Part shown: positions 32,978-41,365 of the stretch, in pieces
How the letters are laid out: the number at the start of each line of letters is the position of its first letter
How positions within the stretch are numbered: the first letter of the stretch is position 1
NCBI GenBank assembly: GCA_036272195.1
Contig: DATAZE010000028.1
Coordinates: forward strand, 114,693 to 178,692
Length of the DNA stretch: 64,000 nt
Source of the DNA: DASXHY01 sp036272195
Lineage (GTDB): Bacteria > Verrucomicrobiota > Verrucomicrobiia > Limisphaerales > DASXHY01
Direction: 5' to 3'
Made by a program: the position numbers and the translations under genes
Notes under the pieces: generated by a model
Told to the model about the DNA's origin: nothing
The model's database searches: none
What the model saw: only the letters and a program-made list of their open reading frames with translations

Positions 32978-34282
32978 GTGACTGAATCCGAGAATCATCT
33001 TCTGACTCGTGTCGGCCCGGGCACGCCCATGGGTAATCTTCTCAGGCAATACTGGATGCCTCTGTTGCAATCCAACGAGCTTTCCGAAAAGGACGGCGCG
33101 CCATTGCGAGTGCGGTTGCTCGGCGAGAACCTGATCGCCTTTCGGAACACCGACGGAAAAGTCGGGCTGATCGATCACGTATGCCCGCACCGTTGCGCGT
33201 CGCTATTTTTCGGACGCAACGAGGAGAACGGCATTCGCTGCCTGTATCACGGTTGGAAATTCGATATCGAAGGCCGCTGCGTGGACGTGCCGAACGAACC
33301 CGCTGGCAGTAATTTTCATGAACAAATCCGCACCACAGCTTATCCTTGCGTGGAAAAAAACGGCCTTATCTGGACTTACCTGGGCCCGGATCGCCAGAAT
33401 CCGCCGCCGTTGCCGGAAGTCGGCTGGGCCATGGTCGGCCCGAACCGGCGCGGGGCTTTGCGCTACCAGCGCGAGTGCAATTGGCTCCAGGCGATGGAAG
33501 GAGATTTTGATTCATCCCATTTGAGTTTCCTGCACCTGACGTTTGACGCCAAACATCAGGGCGCGAACGAAAAAAAGCCGGGCATTGAATATTATCGCAA
33601 CATCGCGCGCATGGACACACAGCCGTTGCTGGAAGTGCGCGAGACCGACGCGGGCGTGATGTACGGCGCACGGCGCGCGGCGGAGGCGGGACAATTTTAC
33701 TGGCGCATCACGCAATTCCTGATGCCCTTCTACACGAGCGTGCCCAGTTACGACGGGAAAAATCGCGACAAGGTCTGGGTGCCCATCGATGACGAACACA
33801 CGATGGTGTGGGAGCCGCATTGGTCCTCCACGCGCGATTTGACCGAGGAAGAACGGAAAGGCTGGAAAGGTCGCGTGGCGCCGAGCGGATTTTTGCCGGA
33901 CAACGACGACTGGCTCGGGCGCGGACGTTTTGCGGCAAATGCGGCGAATGATTATTTGCATTCGCGCGCGCGGCAGCAGACTTCCAACTTCAGCGGTTTC
34001 GAAAACGTAACGCCAATCCAGGACGCGGCGATGCAGGAAAGCATGGGACCGATTTGTGACCGGACGCGGGAGCATTTGGGCGCATCGGATGCCGCGATTG
34101 TCCATATGCGCCGCCGGTTGCTGAACGCGGTGAATGCGTGGAACAAAGATAAAAAGCTGCCGCCGGAAATTCAGAAGCCCGAATGTTATCGCATACATGG
34201 TGATCAAATGCTGCTGAACGCCTCGGATTCGTGGGCGGAACACTATGCCGGGAAGATGAAGGCGGACTACGCGGGGTTGTAA
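32978..34282 (+). CDS. Rieske-type aromatic ring-hydroxylating oxygenase, alpha subunit
   Basis: A 434-residue Rieske non-haem iron oxygenase of the phthalate dioxygenase/vanillate demethylase type. The Rieske [2Fe-2S] ligands are C69 and H71 (VCPHRCASLFFG) and C88 and H91 (CLYHGWKFD). The catalytic domain follows from WLQAMEGDFDSSHLSFLH, where the D and two histidines of the mononuclear iron site are expected. Substrates in this group are O-demethylated or hydroxylated aromatics. No reductase or ferredoxin gene is adjacent, so electrons must come from elsewhere. The start is GTG at 32978. It is divergent from an O-methyltransferase. Confidence 0.9.
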   Translation: MTESENHLLTRVGPGTPMGNLLRQYWMPLLQSNELSEKDGAPLRVRLLGENLIAFRNTDGKVGLIDHVCPHRCASLFFGRNEENGIRCLYHGWKFDIEGRCVDVPNEPAGSNFHEQIRTTAYPCVEKNGLIWTYLGPDRQNPPPLPEVGWAMVGPNRRGALRYQRECNWLQAMEGDFDSSHLSFLHLTFDAKHQGANEKKPGIEYYRNIARMDTQPLLEVRETDAGVMYGARRAAEAGQFYWRITQFLMPFYTSVPSYDGKNRDKVWVPIDDEHTMVWEPHWSSTRDLTEEERKGWKGRVAPSGFLPDNDDWLGRGRFAANAANDYLHSRARQQTSNFSGFENVTPIQDAAMQESMGPICDRTREHLGASDAAIVHMRRRLLNAVNAWNKDKKLPPEIQKPECYRIHGDQMLLNASDSWAEHYAGKMKADYAGL

Positions 34283-34334
34283 AACGTGGGAACCGGAGCA
34301 TAAGCCAAAGCAGCACTCGAACTTTCTGCTCGCG

Positions 34335-34511
34335 TTATTCAATATGGGAAAATCCGTGGAAAATCTCGTCACAGCCACCCAATACACAAAGGAAAAACAG
34401 AATCACACCCAACGCGAAAAGTATAGACGACCCGGTTTTGTTTTTCGTGAACGCTGCCACCACTAAAAACACAAACAAGATTACACCGCCAATTATCCAT
34501 GTATTGATCAT
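34335..34511 (-). CDS. 58-residue membrane protein
   Basis: A short gene with ATG at 34511 and TAA at 34335. It encodes two hydrophobic helices, TWIIGGVILFVFLVVAAF and SILFALGVILFFLCVLGGC, joined by a basic turn TKNKTGSS, and a polar tail DEIFHGFSHIE. The pattern of two membrane helices with a charged loop is unlikely by chance. No strong ribosome site is visible. It stands alone in the gap between the Rieske gene and the ATP-grasp-like gene. Overlapping frames on either strand look non-coding. Confidence 0.55.
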   Translation of the reverse strand: MINTWIIGGVILFVFLVVAAFTKNKTGSSILFALGVILFFLCVLGGCDEIFHGFSHIE

Positions 34512-34627
34512 GCCGGTTCGTTCTTGAAATTTGATCTCGATGGCGTGAAATACTCGCCATGATTGCGGCCGTTACCATCGACATTTAACCTCGGGCCTCA
34601 TTCGTTTCGCTTAGGTTAAAAAACGTT

Positions 34628-35443
34628 CTATTTAAAATACAGGTAAAGCCCCTCCGCACGATAGCGCCGTCCAGTCACTTTCTCCGGATCGTTGGAAGCG
34701 GTCACACCGCCGGTGGTTTTGTTGGCGTCGAGGAGAACCGGTTTGCCTTCGTGGAGCACGTAATCAAATTTTCCGTAATCAAATTTCATGGCTTTGGCCA
34801 ACTGGATTATTTCCGGATGTGGCTCCACGCGTTCGGAACTGGTCTGGGTGGAACCGTTCACAATTGGCTCGCGCGAAGCAAAGCGTGTGCAGGTGGCGCG
34901 GTCACCGAGAAAAAGCATCGCCCGCATGTAATAAAGGCCGTCGTGAAATTCCGGCTGAAATTTCTCCACGACAACATTGGGGTCGTCGAACAACAAGGCC
35001 GGGACTGCGCCCGGATTTTCGTAAATCTGATACTCCATCGGTGACCAAAAATAGGAACTGGAAACACCGCGCGGATCCAGGGAGACATCCAGCATGCGCT
35101 CCGGGATGCCGGCATAATTGAAATTCGATTTCACGATGATTTTTCTGGAATAACCGTCGCCAGGCTTCACGACCAACCGGCTAAAGGTGGACTTTCGTAT
35201 GTCCTCGACCTCACCGTTGACGACAATGGGATACCGACGCGCGAATGCGAGATATTCCTGCGGAACGATCGTAAGATCCACGTGGACGATGATGAGATCG
35301 GCGGGAATGAATTGCGACGTGCCGAAAATGAAAACGACTTCGTGACCATCTTCGCGCCAAAATTCGGCGTAATGATGAATCAGATAGTTGAGGTCCTGGC
35401 CACGTTGCTTTTCGTGGAACAACACCGCGATTTTGTGCGCCAT
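34628..35443 (-). CDS. ATP-grasp-like protein of unknown substrate
   Basis: A 271-residue cytoplasmic protein resembling ATP-grasp ligases or glutathione-synthase-like enzymes. The N-terminus IAVLFHEKQRGQDLNYLIHH and the segment DLIIVHVDLTIVPQEYLAFA look like a pre-ATP-grasp domain. LVVKPGDGYSRKIIVKSNFN (lysine-containing strand), VVVEKFQPEFHDGLYYMRAM and FDYGKFDYVLHEGKPVLLDANKTTG, with acidic and asparagine metal ligands at the end, fit the ATP-grasp fold. It starts 17 bases after frr and is probably co-transcribed with it. No peptide or cofactor cluster is adjacent, so the reaction is unknown. Confidence 0.7.
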   Translation of the reverse strand: MAHKIAVLFHEKQRGQDLNYLIHHYAEFWREDGHEVVFIFGTSQFIPADLIIVHVDLTIVPQEYLAFARRYPIVVNGEVEDIRKSTFSRLVVKPGDGYSRKIIVKSNFNYAGIPERMLDVSLDPRGVSSSYFWSPMEYQIYENPGAVPALLFDDPNVVVEKFQPEFHDGLYYMRAMLFLGDRATCTRFASREPIVNGSTQTSSERVEPHPEIIQLAKAMKFDYGKFDYVLHEGKPVLLDANKTTGGVTASNDPEKVTGRRYRAEGLYLYFK

Positions 35444-35460
35444 GTTGAAAGGCTCTAAAC

Positions 35461-36021
35461 TCAGACCGTCATGATTTCTTTTTCCTTGGTGACGACGTGC
35501 GCATCGATTTTGGCGCTGTAATCGTCAGTGAGCTTCTGCAAATCTTTTTCCGCTTGCTTGACCTCGTCCTCAGTCGTGCCGCTGTCGTGGGCATGTTTCT
35601 TGATCTGCTCCATGGCGTCGCGGCGGACGTGGCGGATGGCAACGCGGCCGTCCTCCGACATTTTGCGGATGATTTTTACAAATTCCTGGCGGCGTTCCTG
35701 GCTGAGCTCCGGAAAAAACAGACGGATGTTCTTACCTTGAATCGCCGGAGAGAGGCCAAGATTGCTTTTCTGAATCGCCTTTTCAATCGGGTGCAGGGAA
35801 TTGACGTCCCAGGGCTGGATGGAAAGCGTGCGCGGCTCAGGCGTGGTGATGCCGGCAAGTTCGCGGATGCGCATGTTCGAGCCGTAAACTTCCACGAGGA
35901 TATTTTCAACCAGGCTGGCGGACGCCTTGCCGGTGCGCACGCCGGCGAATTCGTTCACGACCACCTGCTCGGTCTTTTCCATCTTTTCCTCCGCCTCCAG
36001 CAAAATGTCGTCGAGTGCCAT
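35461..36021 (-). CDS. frr: Ribosome recycling factor
   Basis: RRF, with EF-G, splits the post-termination ribosome complex. It has 186 residues, the standard length. Family segments visible are EFAGVRTGKASASLVENILV, LSIQPWD, AIQKSNLGLSP, IRLFFPELSQERRQEFVKII, and VAIRHVRRDAMEQIKKHAHD. The usual pyrH neighbour is absent. An ATP-grasp-like gene follows 17 bases downstream. Confidence 0.97.
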   Translation of the reverse strand: MALDDILLEAEEKMEKTEQVVVNEFAGVRTGKASASLVENILVEVYGSNMRIRELAGITTPEPRTLSIQPWDVNSLHPIEKAIQKSNLGLSPAIQGKNIRLFFPELSQERRQEFVKIIRKMSEDGRVAIRHVRRDAMEQIKKHAHDSGTTEDEVKQAEKDLQKLTDDYSAKIDAHVVTKEKEIMTV

Positions 36022-36145
36022 AAGTCCGAAAACTTAACAAAGCCCGGAGGTGCTGTATAGTGGCAAGTCACGAGCCAAAAAAATAAAGCCTGTACCAGGG
36101 ATTCACCCCATTTGTGTATCAACCTGGCTGTGAGAACTTAAGAAC

Positions 36146-36370
36146 ATGAATTTCAAAGAGCCGATGAAGCGATTACTGCGGTGCGCGCGAACGGGAAAGT
36201 TTTTTCGCGGGGACGGCGGCTGGACGACACGCGCGGATCGCGCGCTGAATTTTCCGCACTTGATGCACGTGGTTCACACCTGCCTGTTGCACGGACTCAA
36301 GGACATGGAGTTGGTATTGCAGTTCGACGGCCAATCGCGCGAGAAATCCCTGCCCCTTCATTGCCGCTAA
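36146..36370 (+). CDS. Small conserved protein, paralog of 9525-9761
   Basis: A 74-residue protein, KRLLRCARTGKFFRGDGGW then ALNFPHLMHVVHTC and LKDMELVLQFDGQSREKSLP. It aligns by eye over its length with the protein at 9525-9761 (shared TG, FF/YF, W, A-x-(D/N)F, C, D(V/M)(Q/E)(I/L)VL(K/Q)FD-Q, LP). ATG 36146 or 36164 could be the start. It overlaps the stop of the convergent double-SIS gene by 4 bases. Function unknown. Confidence 0.65.
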   Translation: MNFKEPMKRLLRCARTGKFFRGDGGWTTRADRALNFPHLMHVVHTCLLHGLKDMELVLQFDGQSREKSLPLHCR

Positions 36371-38268
36371 CGGGCGCTGCCGGTGTATTCTGATTTAAGC
36401 CGCTGTTCCGCCTGTTCGTTGGTGAGTTTTTCCCGCGCGCGCAGCACGGCCATTCCCACAACCGGCGGATACGCCTGGTCCGCTTTCATCCGCGGTTCCA
36501 CGTATTCGACGACTTCAAAAAGCAAACGGTTCGCGTCTTCGTAACTCAGTCCGGCGAGTTTCACGATGTAACGAGTCGCGCGATCGATCAGCTTCAAATT
36601 GCTGGCCACGACCCAGATCATGTAATTGCCCATCACGCGACCCAGTCGGACCATGGTGCAGGTCGAGAGAGCGTTGAGGAGCATTTTGACGCCGACGCGG
36701 GTAACGCCATCCAGGAGGAAATCTGTCTCTGGCGACGGGACAAGAACAGGGATCAAGTTTGAATTCCAATTATTTGCGCGCGTTTTAAAGTCCGCGAATG
36801 TCTTCCGGCCGCCCAAATAAATAAAGCCGCCAGCGGTACTTGGAACATAAGTGGCACTGAGAAATTTCTCGTCGAGATTTTCCCCATCGTTTTCGGACAA
36901 AATCGCGATGGAACTATCGCCCGAGTCCGTCCCGCGAAATGGGTAGCCATCCAAACCAATTTTGAATCGCATCAATTCCGCGCGGCTGATTTTGCGAATC
37001 GTCTCAAAAGTGCGATCAAACTTTTCCCCACCGACCAGTTCGCGGACCTCGTCCGGCTTCCATTGGAGACACGCCGGCTCGCGTTTCAGGATGGCCTGCC
37101 ACGCCTGAAGCGTTTCGGCATAAGGCAAAAACAGGAACGCCCAGGATTCCGTGGCGCTACGGTCATCAAATTTCCGAAATGGCGGCGTGCAATAGGTCGG
37201 TGAGCGCTCCGTCGTATCAGTTAGGACATCGATGCCGAAGTGATCCGCGTAATAATTATTTTTGCGCCCGGCGCGATAGACCGATTCCTCCAATGCCACC
37301 AGTTTTGCCAATTGCGACAGAACTTCCGGAGATTTCAGCGACGCGTGCATCTCCATCAGCTTTGCAAGAAACACCTTCGGGACGCCCTTCGAATAAAATC
37401 CGCCGGCATCCGGTGCATCATTGAGCAGATCTCTTATCAGCATTTCCATAACGGTCAGCAGAACACAAAGCTGGATAGTCGTGGCCTGCATACGCGTAGA
37501 ACCGGTGATCGCCATGGGACCGGTCGTGAGATTGATTTTCTCGATGCGCGCATCCTGAATCACTTTACGACTACGCTCAACGTGCTGGCTAAGAATGTCA
37601 TCTGGATTGTTGTAAACGAAATAAACTTTTGCACCGGCATCAATCCCCGCCCAGGCGGTGCCAATGACAAAGGAAGTCTCGCCGCCTTCGGTAATGGCAA
37701 AGACGACGTCTTTATTGGAAACACCGAGATCCTCGATTTGCTTTTTTCCGAAGAGTGCAAAATCCTCGAAACCTTCCACGGACTTGATGAGGGCGAAATC
37801 ACCGCCAGCCATGACGCTAAAGGTACGGTTTTCAAAGTCTTCCGCTTGTTCGTAGGAGCCGACGTCAGGAGGCTCTAACTTCCTGCCAGTCTCTTGAGTT
37901 TGAAACTCGTCACCTCGTCTCCTACGTTGCTGCTGCCAAAAATCTCGCCAGACGGAATTCAGGAGAATGCTCAAGCGCCCAGTCGAGCCGCAGCCGGTGA
38001 AGAAGATTTTTCCGCCCTTGCGCAGCGCGCGCGAAACGGCTTCCTTGATTTGCTCCGCCCTGCCCGACTCGACAAATTCGCGATATTTCGCGATGACGTC
38101 GTTGTCCACCTGGAAAAGCAAATCGAGCGCGCTGGCGATGTCTTGCTTCGCTACTTCGCTCAGATCTGCGGTGACGGGATGGGAGGATTCGGTCACCAAC
38201 GCGCCGAGCTTGAACTGGCCGCTGATTTTCAGGAATTCCTCGGAACGTTGGTCGGATGTTTGGCTCAT
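36367..38268 (-). CDS. Double-SIS MurQ/GKRP-like protein with a repeat-encoded insertion
   Basis: A 633-residue protein related to N-acetylmuramic acid 6-phosphate etherase. The MurQ-type motif GKIFFTGCGSTGRLS (87-100) is followed by VVFAITEGGETSFVIGTA and KVYFVYNNPDD (first SIS), and MAITGSTRMQATTIQLCVL. A second half ends with GVKMLLNALSTCTMVRLGRV and ASNLKLIDRATRYIVKLAGL, again MurQ-like. True MurQ has ~300 residues; two SIS modules in ~630 residues is the layout of the animal glucokinase regulatory protein. Residues ~115-140 (RRRRGDEFQTQETGRK...) are an insert coded by a family C repeat. It may be an etherase or a sugar-phosphate-binding regulator. It overlaps thpR by 4 bases. Confidence 0.85.
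   Translation of the reverse strand: MSQTSDQRSEEFLKISGQFKLGALVTESSHPVTADLSEVAKQDIASALDLLFQVDNDVIAKYREFVESGRAEQIKEAVSRALRKGGKIFFTGCGSTGRLSILLNSVWRDFWQQQRRRRGDEFQTQETGRKLEPPDVGSYEQAEDFENRTFSVMAGGDFALIKSVEGFEDFALFGKKQIEDLGVSNKDVVFAITEGGETSFVIGTAWAGIDAGAKVYFVYNNPDDILSQHVERSRKVIQDARIEKINLTTGPMAITGSTRMQATTIQLCVLLTVMEMLIRDLLNDAPDAGGFYSKGVPKVFLAKLMEMHASLKSPEVLSQLAKLVALEESVYRAGRKNNYYADHFGIDVLTDTTERSPTYCTPPFRKFDDRSATESWAFLFLPYAETLQAWQAILKREPACLQWKPDEVRELVGGEKFDRTFETIRKISRAELMRFKIGLDGYPFRGTDSGDSSIAILSENDGENLDEKFLSATYVPSTAGGFIYLGGRKTFADFKTRANNWNSNLIPVLVPSPETDFLLDGVTRVGVKMLLNALSTCTMVRLGRVMGNYMIWVVASNLKLIDRATRYIVKLAGLSYEDANRLLFEVVEYVEPRMKADQAYPPVVGMAVLRAREKLTNEQAEQRLKSEYTGSAR
37851..37926. repeat. Family C palindromic repeat inserted in the double-SIS gene
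   Basis: Left arm GTAGGAGCCGACGTCAGGAG continuing GCTC, right arm ending CACCTCGTCTCCTAC, pairing imperfectly. The left arm matches the intergenic family C copy at 32825 (GTAGCAGCCGACGTAAGGAG) at all but a few positions. The gene frame stays open through the element. Confidence 0.85.
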
Positions 38269-38900
38269 GCGTTGCCGGAAAGTGGAATTGCCGCCAGGGT
38301 GGTATAACGTGATCCAGCCGATGACAACTCACTACGGATTAGCTCAACGGTATCGGCGATCCATTCGCCGAAAAACTCGCGGGCTACACCGGAAACCGCT
38401 TCAGCCACGGTTTCGGATTGCGAACGGTTGATGTTGGGAATTCGGCCCAACGTAATATGGCCGGTGAATTTTTCCCGCCGGCTTGCTGACTTGCCGGCGG
38501 CGCTCCCATATTTTTCCATCGTAAATTCGATCGTGTTCGTTTCCACCGCCTGTTGAAATCGCGGCAGCAAGCCCTGTTCATCGTGCACGCCACCCCAAAG
38601 AACACGAGGTGCGCGCGCGCCGGGAAAAAACCCGACTTGTTCAGCTCGCAAACGAAGCGGTGCGCACCGGCCGCAGGTCACGCGCAAAACTTCAATCAAT
38701 TCAGCAATTCGCGACTCGGCGATATCGCCCAGAAACTTGAGGGTTAAATGAAACTGCGCAGGTTTCGTCCAGCGAATGAAATTTCCCGGCAGCGCAGCGC
38801 GAAGTTGGCGTTGGATTTTTTCGATTTCACTTTTGACGTCGTCCGGAGGCGAGATGGCCACGAACAAGCGAAACGCTTTCGGTTTTTCGCCATTCTCCAT
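38265..38900 (-). CDS. thpR: RNA 2',3'-cyclic phosphodiesterase (LigT/2H family)
   Basis: A 211-residue 2H phosphoesterase, which opens 2',3'-cyclic phosphates on RNA ends. Both HxT/S catalytic motifs are present: FHLTLKFLGD at about residues 47-56 and GHITLGRIPN near 140. The N-terminus RLFVAISPPDDVKSEIEKIQ is typical. ATG 38900 is preferred because GGAGGA stands 7 bases upstream; longer frame starts at 38939 and 38921 lack this. It overlaps the double-SIS gene by 4 bases (ATGA). Confidence 0.92.
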   Translation of the reverse strand: MENGEKPKAFRLFVAISPPDDVKSEIEKIQRQLRAALPGNFIRWTKPAQFHLTLKFLGDIAESRIAELIEVLRVTCGRCAPLRLRAEQVGFFPGARAPRVLWGGVHDEQGLLPRFQQAVETNTIEFTMEKYGSAAGKSASRREKFTGHITLGRIPNINRSQSETVAEAVSGVAREFFGEWIADTVELIRSELSSAGSRYTTLAAIPLSGNA

Positions 38901-38922
38901 TCTCAATCCTCCGCCCTCCATA

Positions 38923-39846
38923 TCACGGCAGCGGTTCACCGCGCGCGGCGTTCAGCAGGCGATACCACTCCTCACGGGAAAGCTCGATTTCCGTCGCCTT
39001 GGTGGCTTCACGGATGCGGTCGGGATTGATGGAGCCGACGATGGGAATGATTTTACCGGGATGTTTCAAGAGCCAGGAGAACGCAATCACCGTCCGGCTC
39101 ACGCCGTGCGCGGCCGCAATTGCATCCAGATCGGTCAAAAACTTTTCCGGGCGATAACTTTGTTGCGCGGGCAGAAGGCGTTTCGCGCCATCGCCGATCA
39201 AGCCGGCGGCGAGCGGACTCCAGGCCATGGGCGTGATGCGTTCGGCGAAGCATTGGTCGAGTGTGCCGTCAGTGAACGCATCGAGTTTGGCGAGACTGAT
39301 TTCGACCTGGTGCGAAATCAGCGGCATCGGGCAGGCCGCGAGCAACGCCGCGACGAGCGTCGGGCGAAAATTGCTGACGGCGAAATAACGGGCCTTGCCC
39401 GCGGCGCGCAATTGCTCGAATGCCTTGGCAATCTCGTTCGGGTCGGCGAGAAAATCCGGACGATGCAGCATGAAAATATCGATGGTGTCGAGGCCCAATC
39501 GTTTCAACGATTGCTCGCACGAATCGACAATGTGTTCGAATGAAAAATCCCAGCGGTTCGGGGCATCGGGAGCGGGATGGCCGCCATGGCGAACGCCGCA
39601 TTTGGTGAGGACCAAAACGCGCCGGCGCATTTCTGGAGTTTCCTTCAAAGCCGCGCCCATAATTTTTTCCGCCTCTCCGCCGCCGTAAATATCGGCGTTA
39701 TCAAAAAGCGTGTAGCCGGCTTCGTAAGCAGCCAATACGGCGCGACGGCCCGAGCCGGGGTCTTCCTTGTTATTCGCCAAACGCCAGCAACCATAAGCCA
39801 GCCGGCTGCCCATCAGCGGACTCACACCCAGTGAAATCGTTTGCAT
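38923..39846 (-). CDS. Aldo/keto reductase
   Basis: A 307-residue NADPH-dependent aldo/keto reductase of the YdhF-like group. Signatures are SRLAYGCWRLANN, AAYEAGYTLFDNADIYGGGE (catalytic D and Y), VLVLTKCGVRHGG (K), IDIFMLHRPDFLADPNEIAK (H), RYFAVSNFRPTLVAALLAAC, and IIPIVGSINPDRIREATKA (NADPH binding). The start is ATG 39846; the upstream extension to 39939 is not supported. The ThpR gene follows 22 bases downstream, so it may be co-transcribed with it. Confidence 0.92.
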   Translation of the reverse strand: MQTISLGVSPLMGSRLAYGCWRLANNKEDPGSGRRAVLAAYEAGYTLFDNADIYGGGEAEKIMGAALKETPEMRRRVLVLTKCGVRHGGHPAPDAPNRWDFSFEHIVDSCEQSLKRLGLDTIDIFMLHRPDFLADPNEIAKAFEQLRAAGKARYFAVSNFRPTLVAALLAACPMPLISHQVEISLAKLDAFTDGTLDQCFAERITPMAWSPLAAGLIGDGAKRLLPAQQSYRPEKFLTDLDAIAAAHGVSRTVIAFSWLLKHPGKIIPIVGSINPDRIREATKATEIELSREEWYRLLNAARGEPLP

Positions 39847-39942
39847 AACTCGCGAAAGTAAACGGCGCAGGAATTTTCGAAAAGAGAATAATGACCGTTG
39901 CGTCTGGACGGTGGAACGCCGGTGCTCCAGAATCTGCACCGT

Positions 39943-40575
39943 CTAATCCACGAGATGTCGTTGTAACGCGTAGCGCGTCAGGTCGACATTGGTTGCGAGT
40001 CCCATTTTAGTCGAGACGCGGCTGCGGTAGGTGCCGACGGTTTTTTCGCTCAACGAAAGTTCAGCGGCAATTTCCTTGATGGTCTTTCCCCTGGCGATCA
40101 TCTGCAGGACCTGGAGTTCACGTCCAGAAAGACTCTCGTGCGGAGCCCGCTGGAGGTCGCCTCCCAGGGTGGACGCCAATTTCTCGGCGAGGCCTGCCGT
40201 GACGTATTTTCCACCGGCCATGGCTTTTTTTGCCGCAACCAGAATTTCATCCGAGGCGCTGTTCTTATTCAAATAACCCGACGCACCGAGCTTGAGAGCG
40301 CGGATGGCGAATTCCTCCTCCCGATAAGCGCTGACGATGAGCACCGGCGTTTGCGGCCGCAGCCGTTTGATTTCACTTAAAATCTCCAGCCCGCTTCGTC
40401 CGGGAATATTGATATCGAGCAGAATGATGTCCCATTCCTGCGCGGTGATGAATTCCAACGCCGCTCGCGAATTATCAGCCTCGCTGACCTTCAAGTCGGG
40501 AAATTCATCGGCGAAAATTTCCGCGAGGCCGCGCCGGACGATTGCATGATCGTCAATAATCAGCAAACGAATCAT
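39943..40575 (-). CDS. NarL/FixJ-family response regulator
   Basis: A 210-residue two-component regulator: receiver domain with phospho-acceptor D54 in IILLDINIPGRSG, VSAYREE and GASGYLNKNSASDE, then a LuxR-type HTH (LSGRELQVLQMIARGKTIKE then LSLSEKTVGTYRSRV). The start is ATG 40575. No intact histidine kinase is next to it. A short upstream frame, ending in an ATGA overlap with this start, reads LARNLHGGTLVTASLP, which faintly resembles a kinase C-terminus. Confidence 0.93.
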   Translation of the reverse strand: MIRLLIIDDHAIVRRGLAEIFADEFPDLKVSEADNSRAALEFITAQEWDIILLDINIPGRSGLEILSEIKRLRPQTPVLIVSAYREEEFAIRALKLGASGYLNKNSASDEILVAAKKAMAGGKYVTAGLAEKLASTLGGDLQRAPHESLSGRELQVLQMIARGKTIKEIAAELSLSEKTVGTYRSRVSTKMGLATNVDLTRYALQRHLVD

Positions 40576-41360
40576 GGAAAACTCCCGGCCTGGACCGGGG
40601 TTTTGCATCGCGGCAGGCTCGCCGTCACCAAAGTTCCCCCATGCAAATTCCGAGCCAGGCTGAAACCAGCCTGCTCTAAAGAAAATGCTATCGGGTGCTT
40701 CACCGTCATGGGTGTCGGAACTCTACAGGGTGCCGGCAAAACATGCCAGTCCCAACGAGGAAACAACAGACGGTTGAATCGGTGTAATGGTTTCGTGGAT
40801 TGCCAGGCCATGACATAAATGGCTGATTTACAATAAACAGGCCATTCCATGAGCACATCTTTGGCAATGGACTCGCTGAAAAATTTTTACGACAACGACT
40901 GACAAATCGGACCTCGTAAATCTCGAATTCGAGATTTTTGCGAACCGGGCACGGAGCGCGTCTTTATCTGGAAGACCAGCCGTAGCACTTTATGAAACCG
41001 TTTTTTTTCGTTTGAACCGTGACTGACACATCACGCGCAAGCGGGACCGCGTAATTTAGGAACCGGCTTCCGATTGGTGAATAACTTTGGCTTGCAAGTT
41101 TTTCGATTTGGAGAGACAAACGATATGCGCGACGAAAGAGTCTGGGTCCAAGTACCGGCACCGAGATCTTACGGCCGGGGCGTCAGGACTTACCGCATAG
41201 TCGGTCGCTCAATATGAGCACTGATCCCGCACAGCGGGAGCGCCGATCTCGTTAGACCTTTTGCCGCGCCTTTCCTTTTTTTATTTACGATTTACGAATG
41301 ACGATTTACGAGGTTGTCGAACGTCCAACCGCTCGTAAATCGTAAATCCAATATCGTAAA
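40576..41360. other. 785-base gap without an intact gene
   Basis: Holds the upstream region of the NarL-type regulator, a possible kinase-gene remnant just before it (40576-40680, minus), a perfect 20-base palindrome at 40918-40937, a small hairpin TCCCGCACAGCGGGA near 41225, and the ATTTACGA repeat cluster at 41281-41365. No complete coding frame was accepted. Confidence 0.5.
40918..40937. repeat. Perfect 20-base palindrome
   Basis: AAATCTCGAATTCGAGATTT, followed by TT. It could be a bidirectional hairpin terminator or an operator. It stands alone in an intergenic region. Confidence 0.55.
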
Positions 41361-41365
41361 TCAGG
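41281..41365. repeat. ATTTACGA inverted and direct repeat cluster
   Basis: Several copies of GATTTACGA face each other around a ~25-base centre (left arm GATTTACGAG, right arm CTCGTAAATCGTAAATC). It sits immediately downstream of the P450 stop, where it could form a transcript-end hairpin. Confidence 0.65.
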
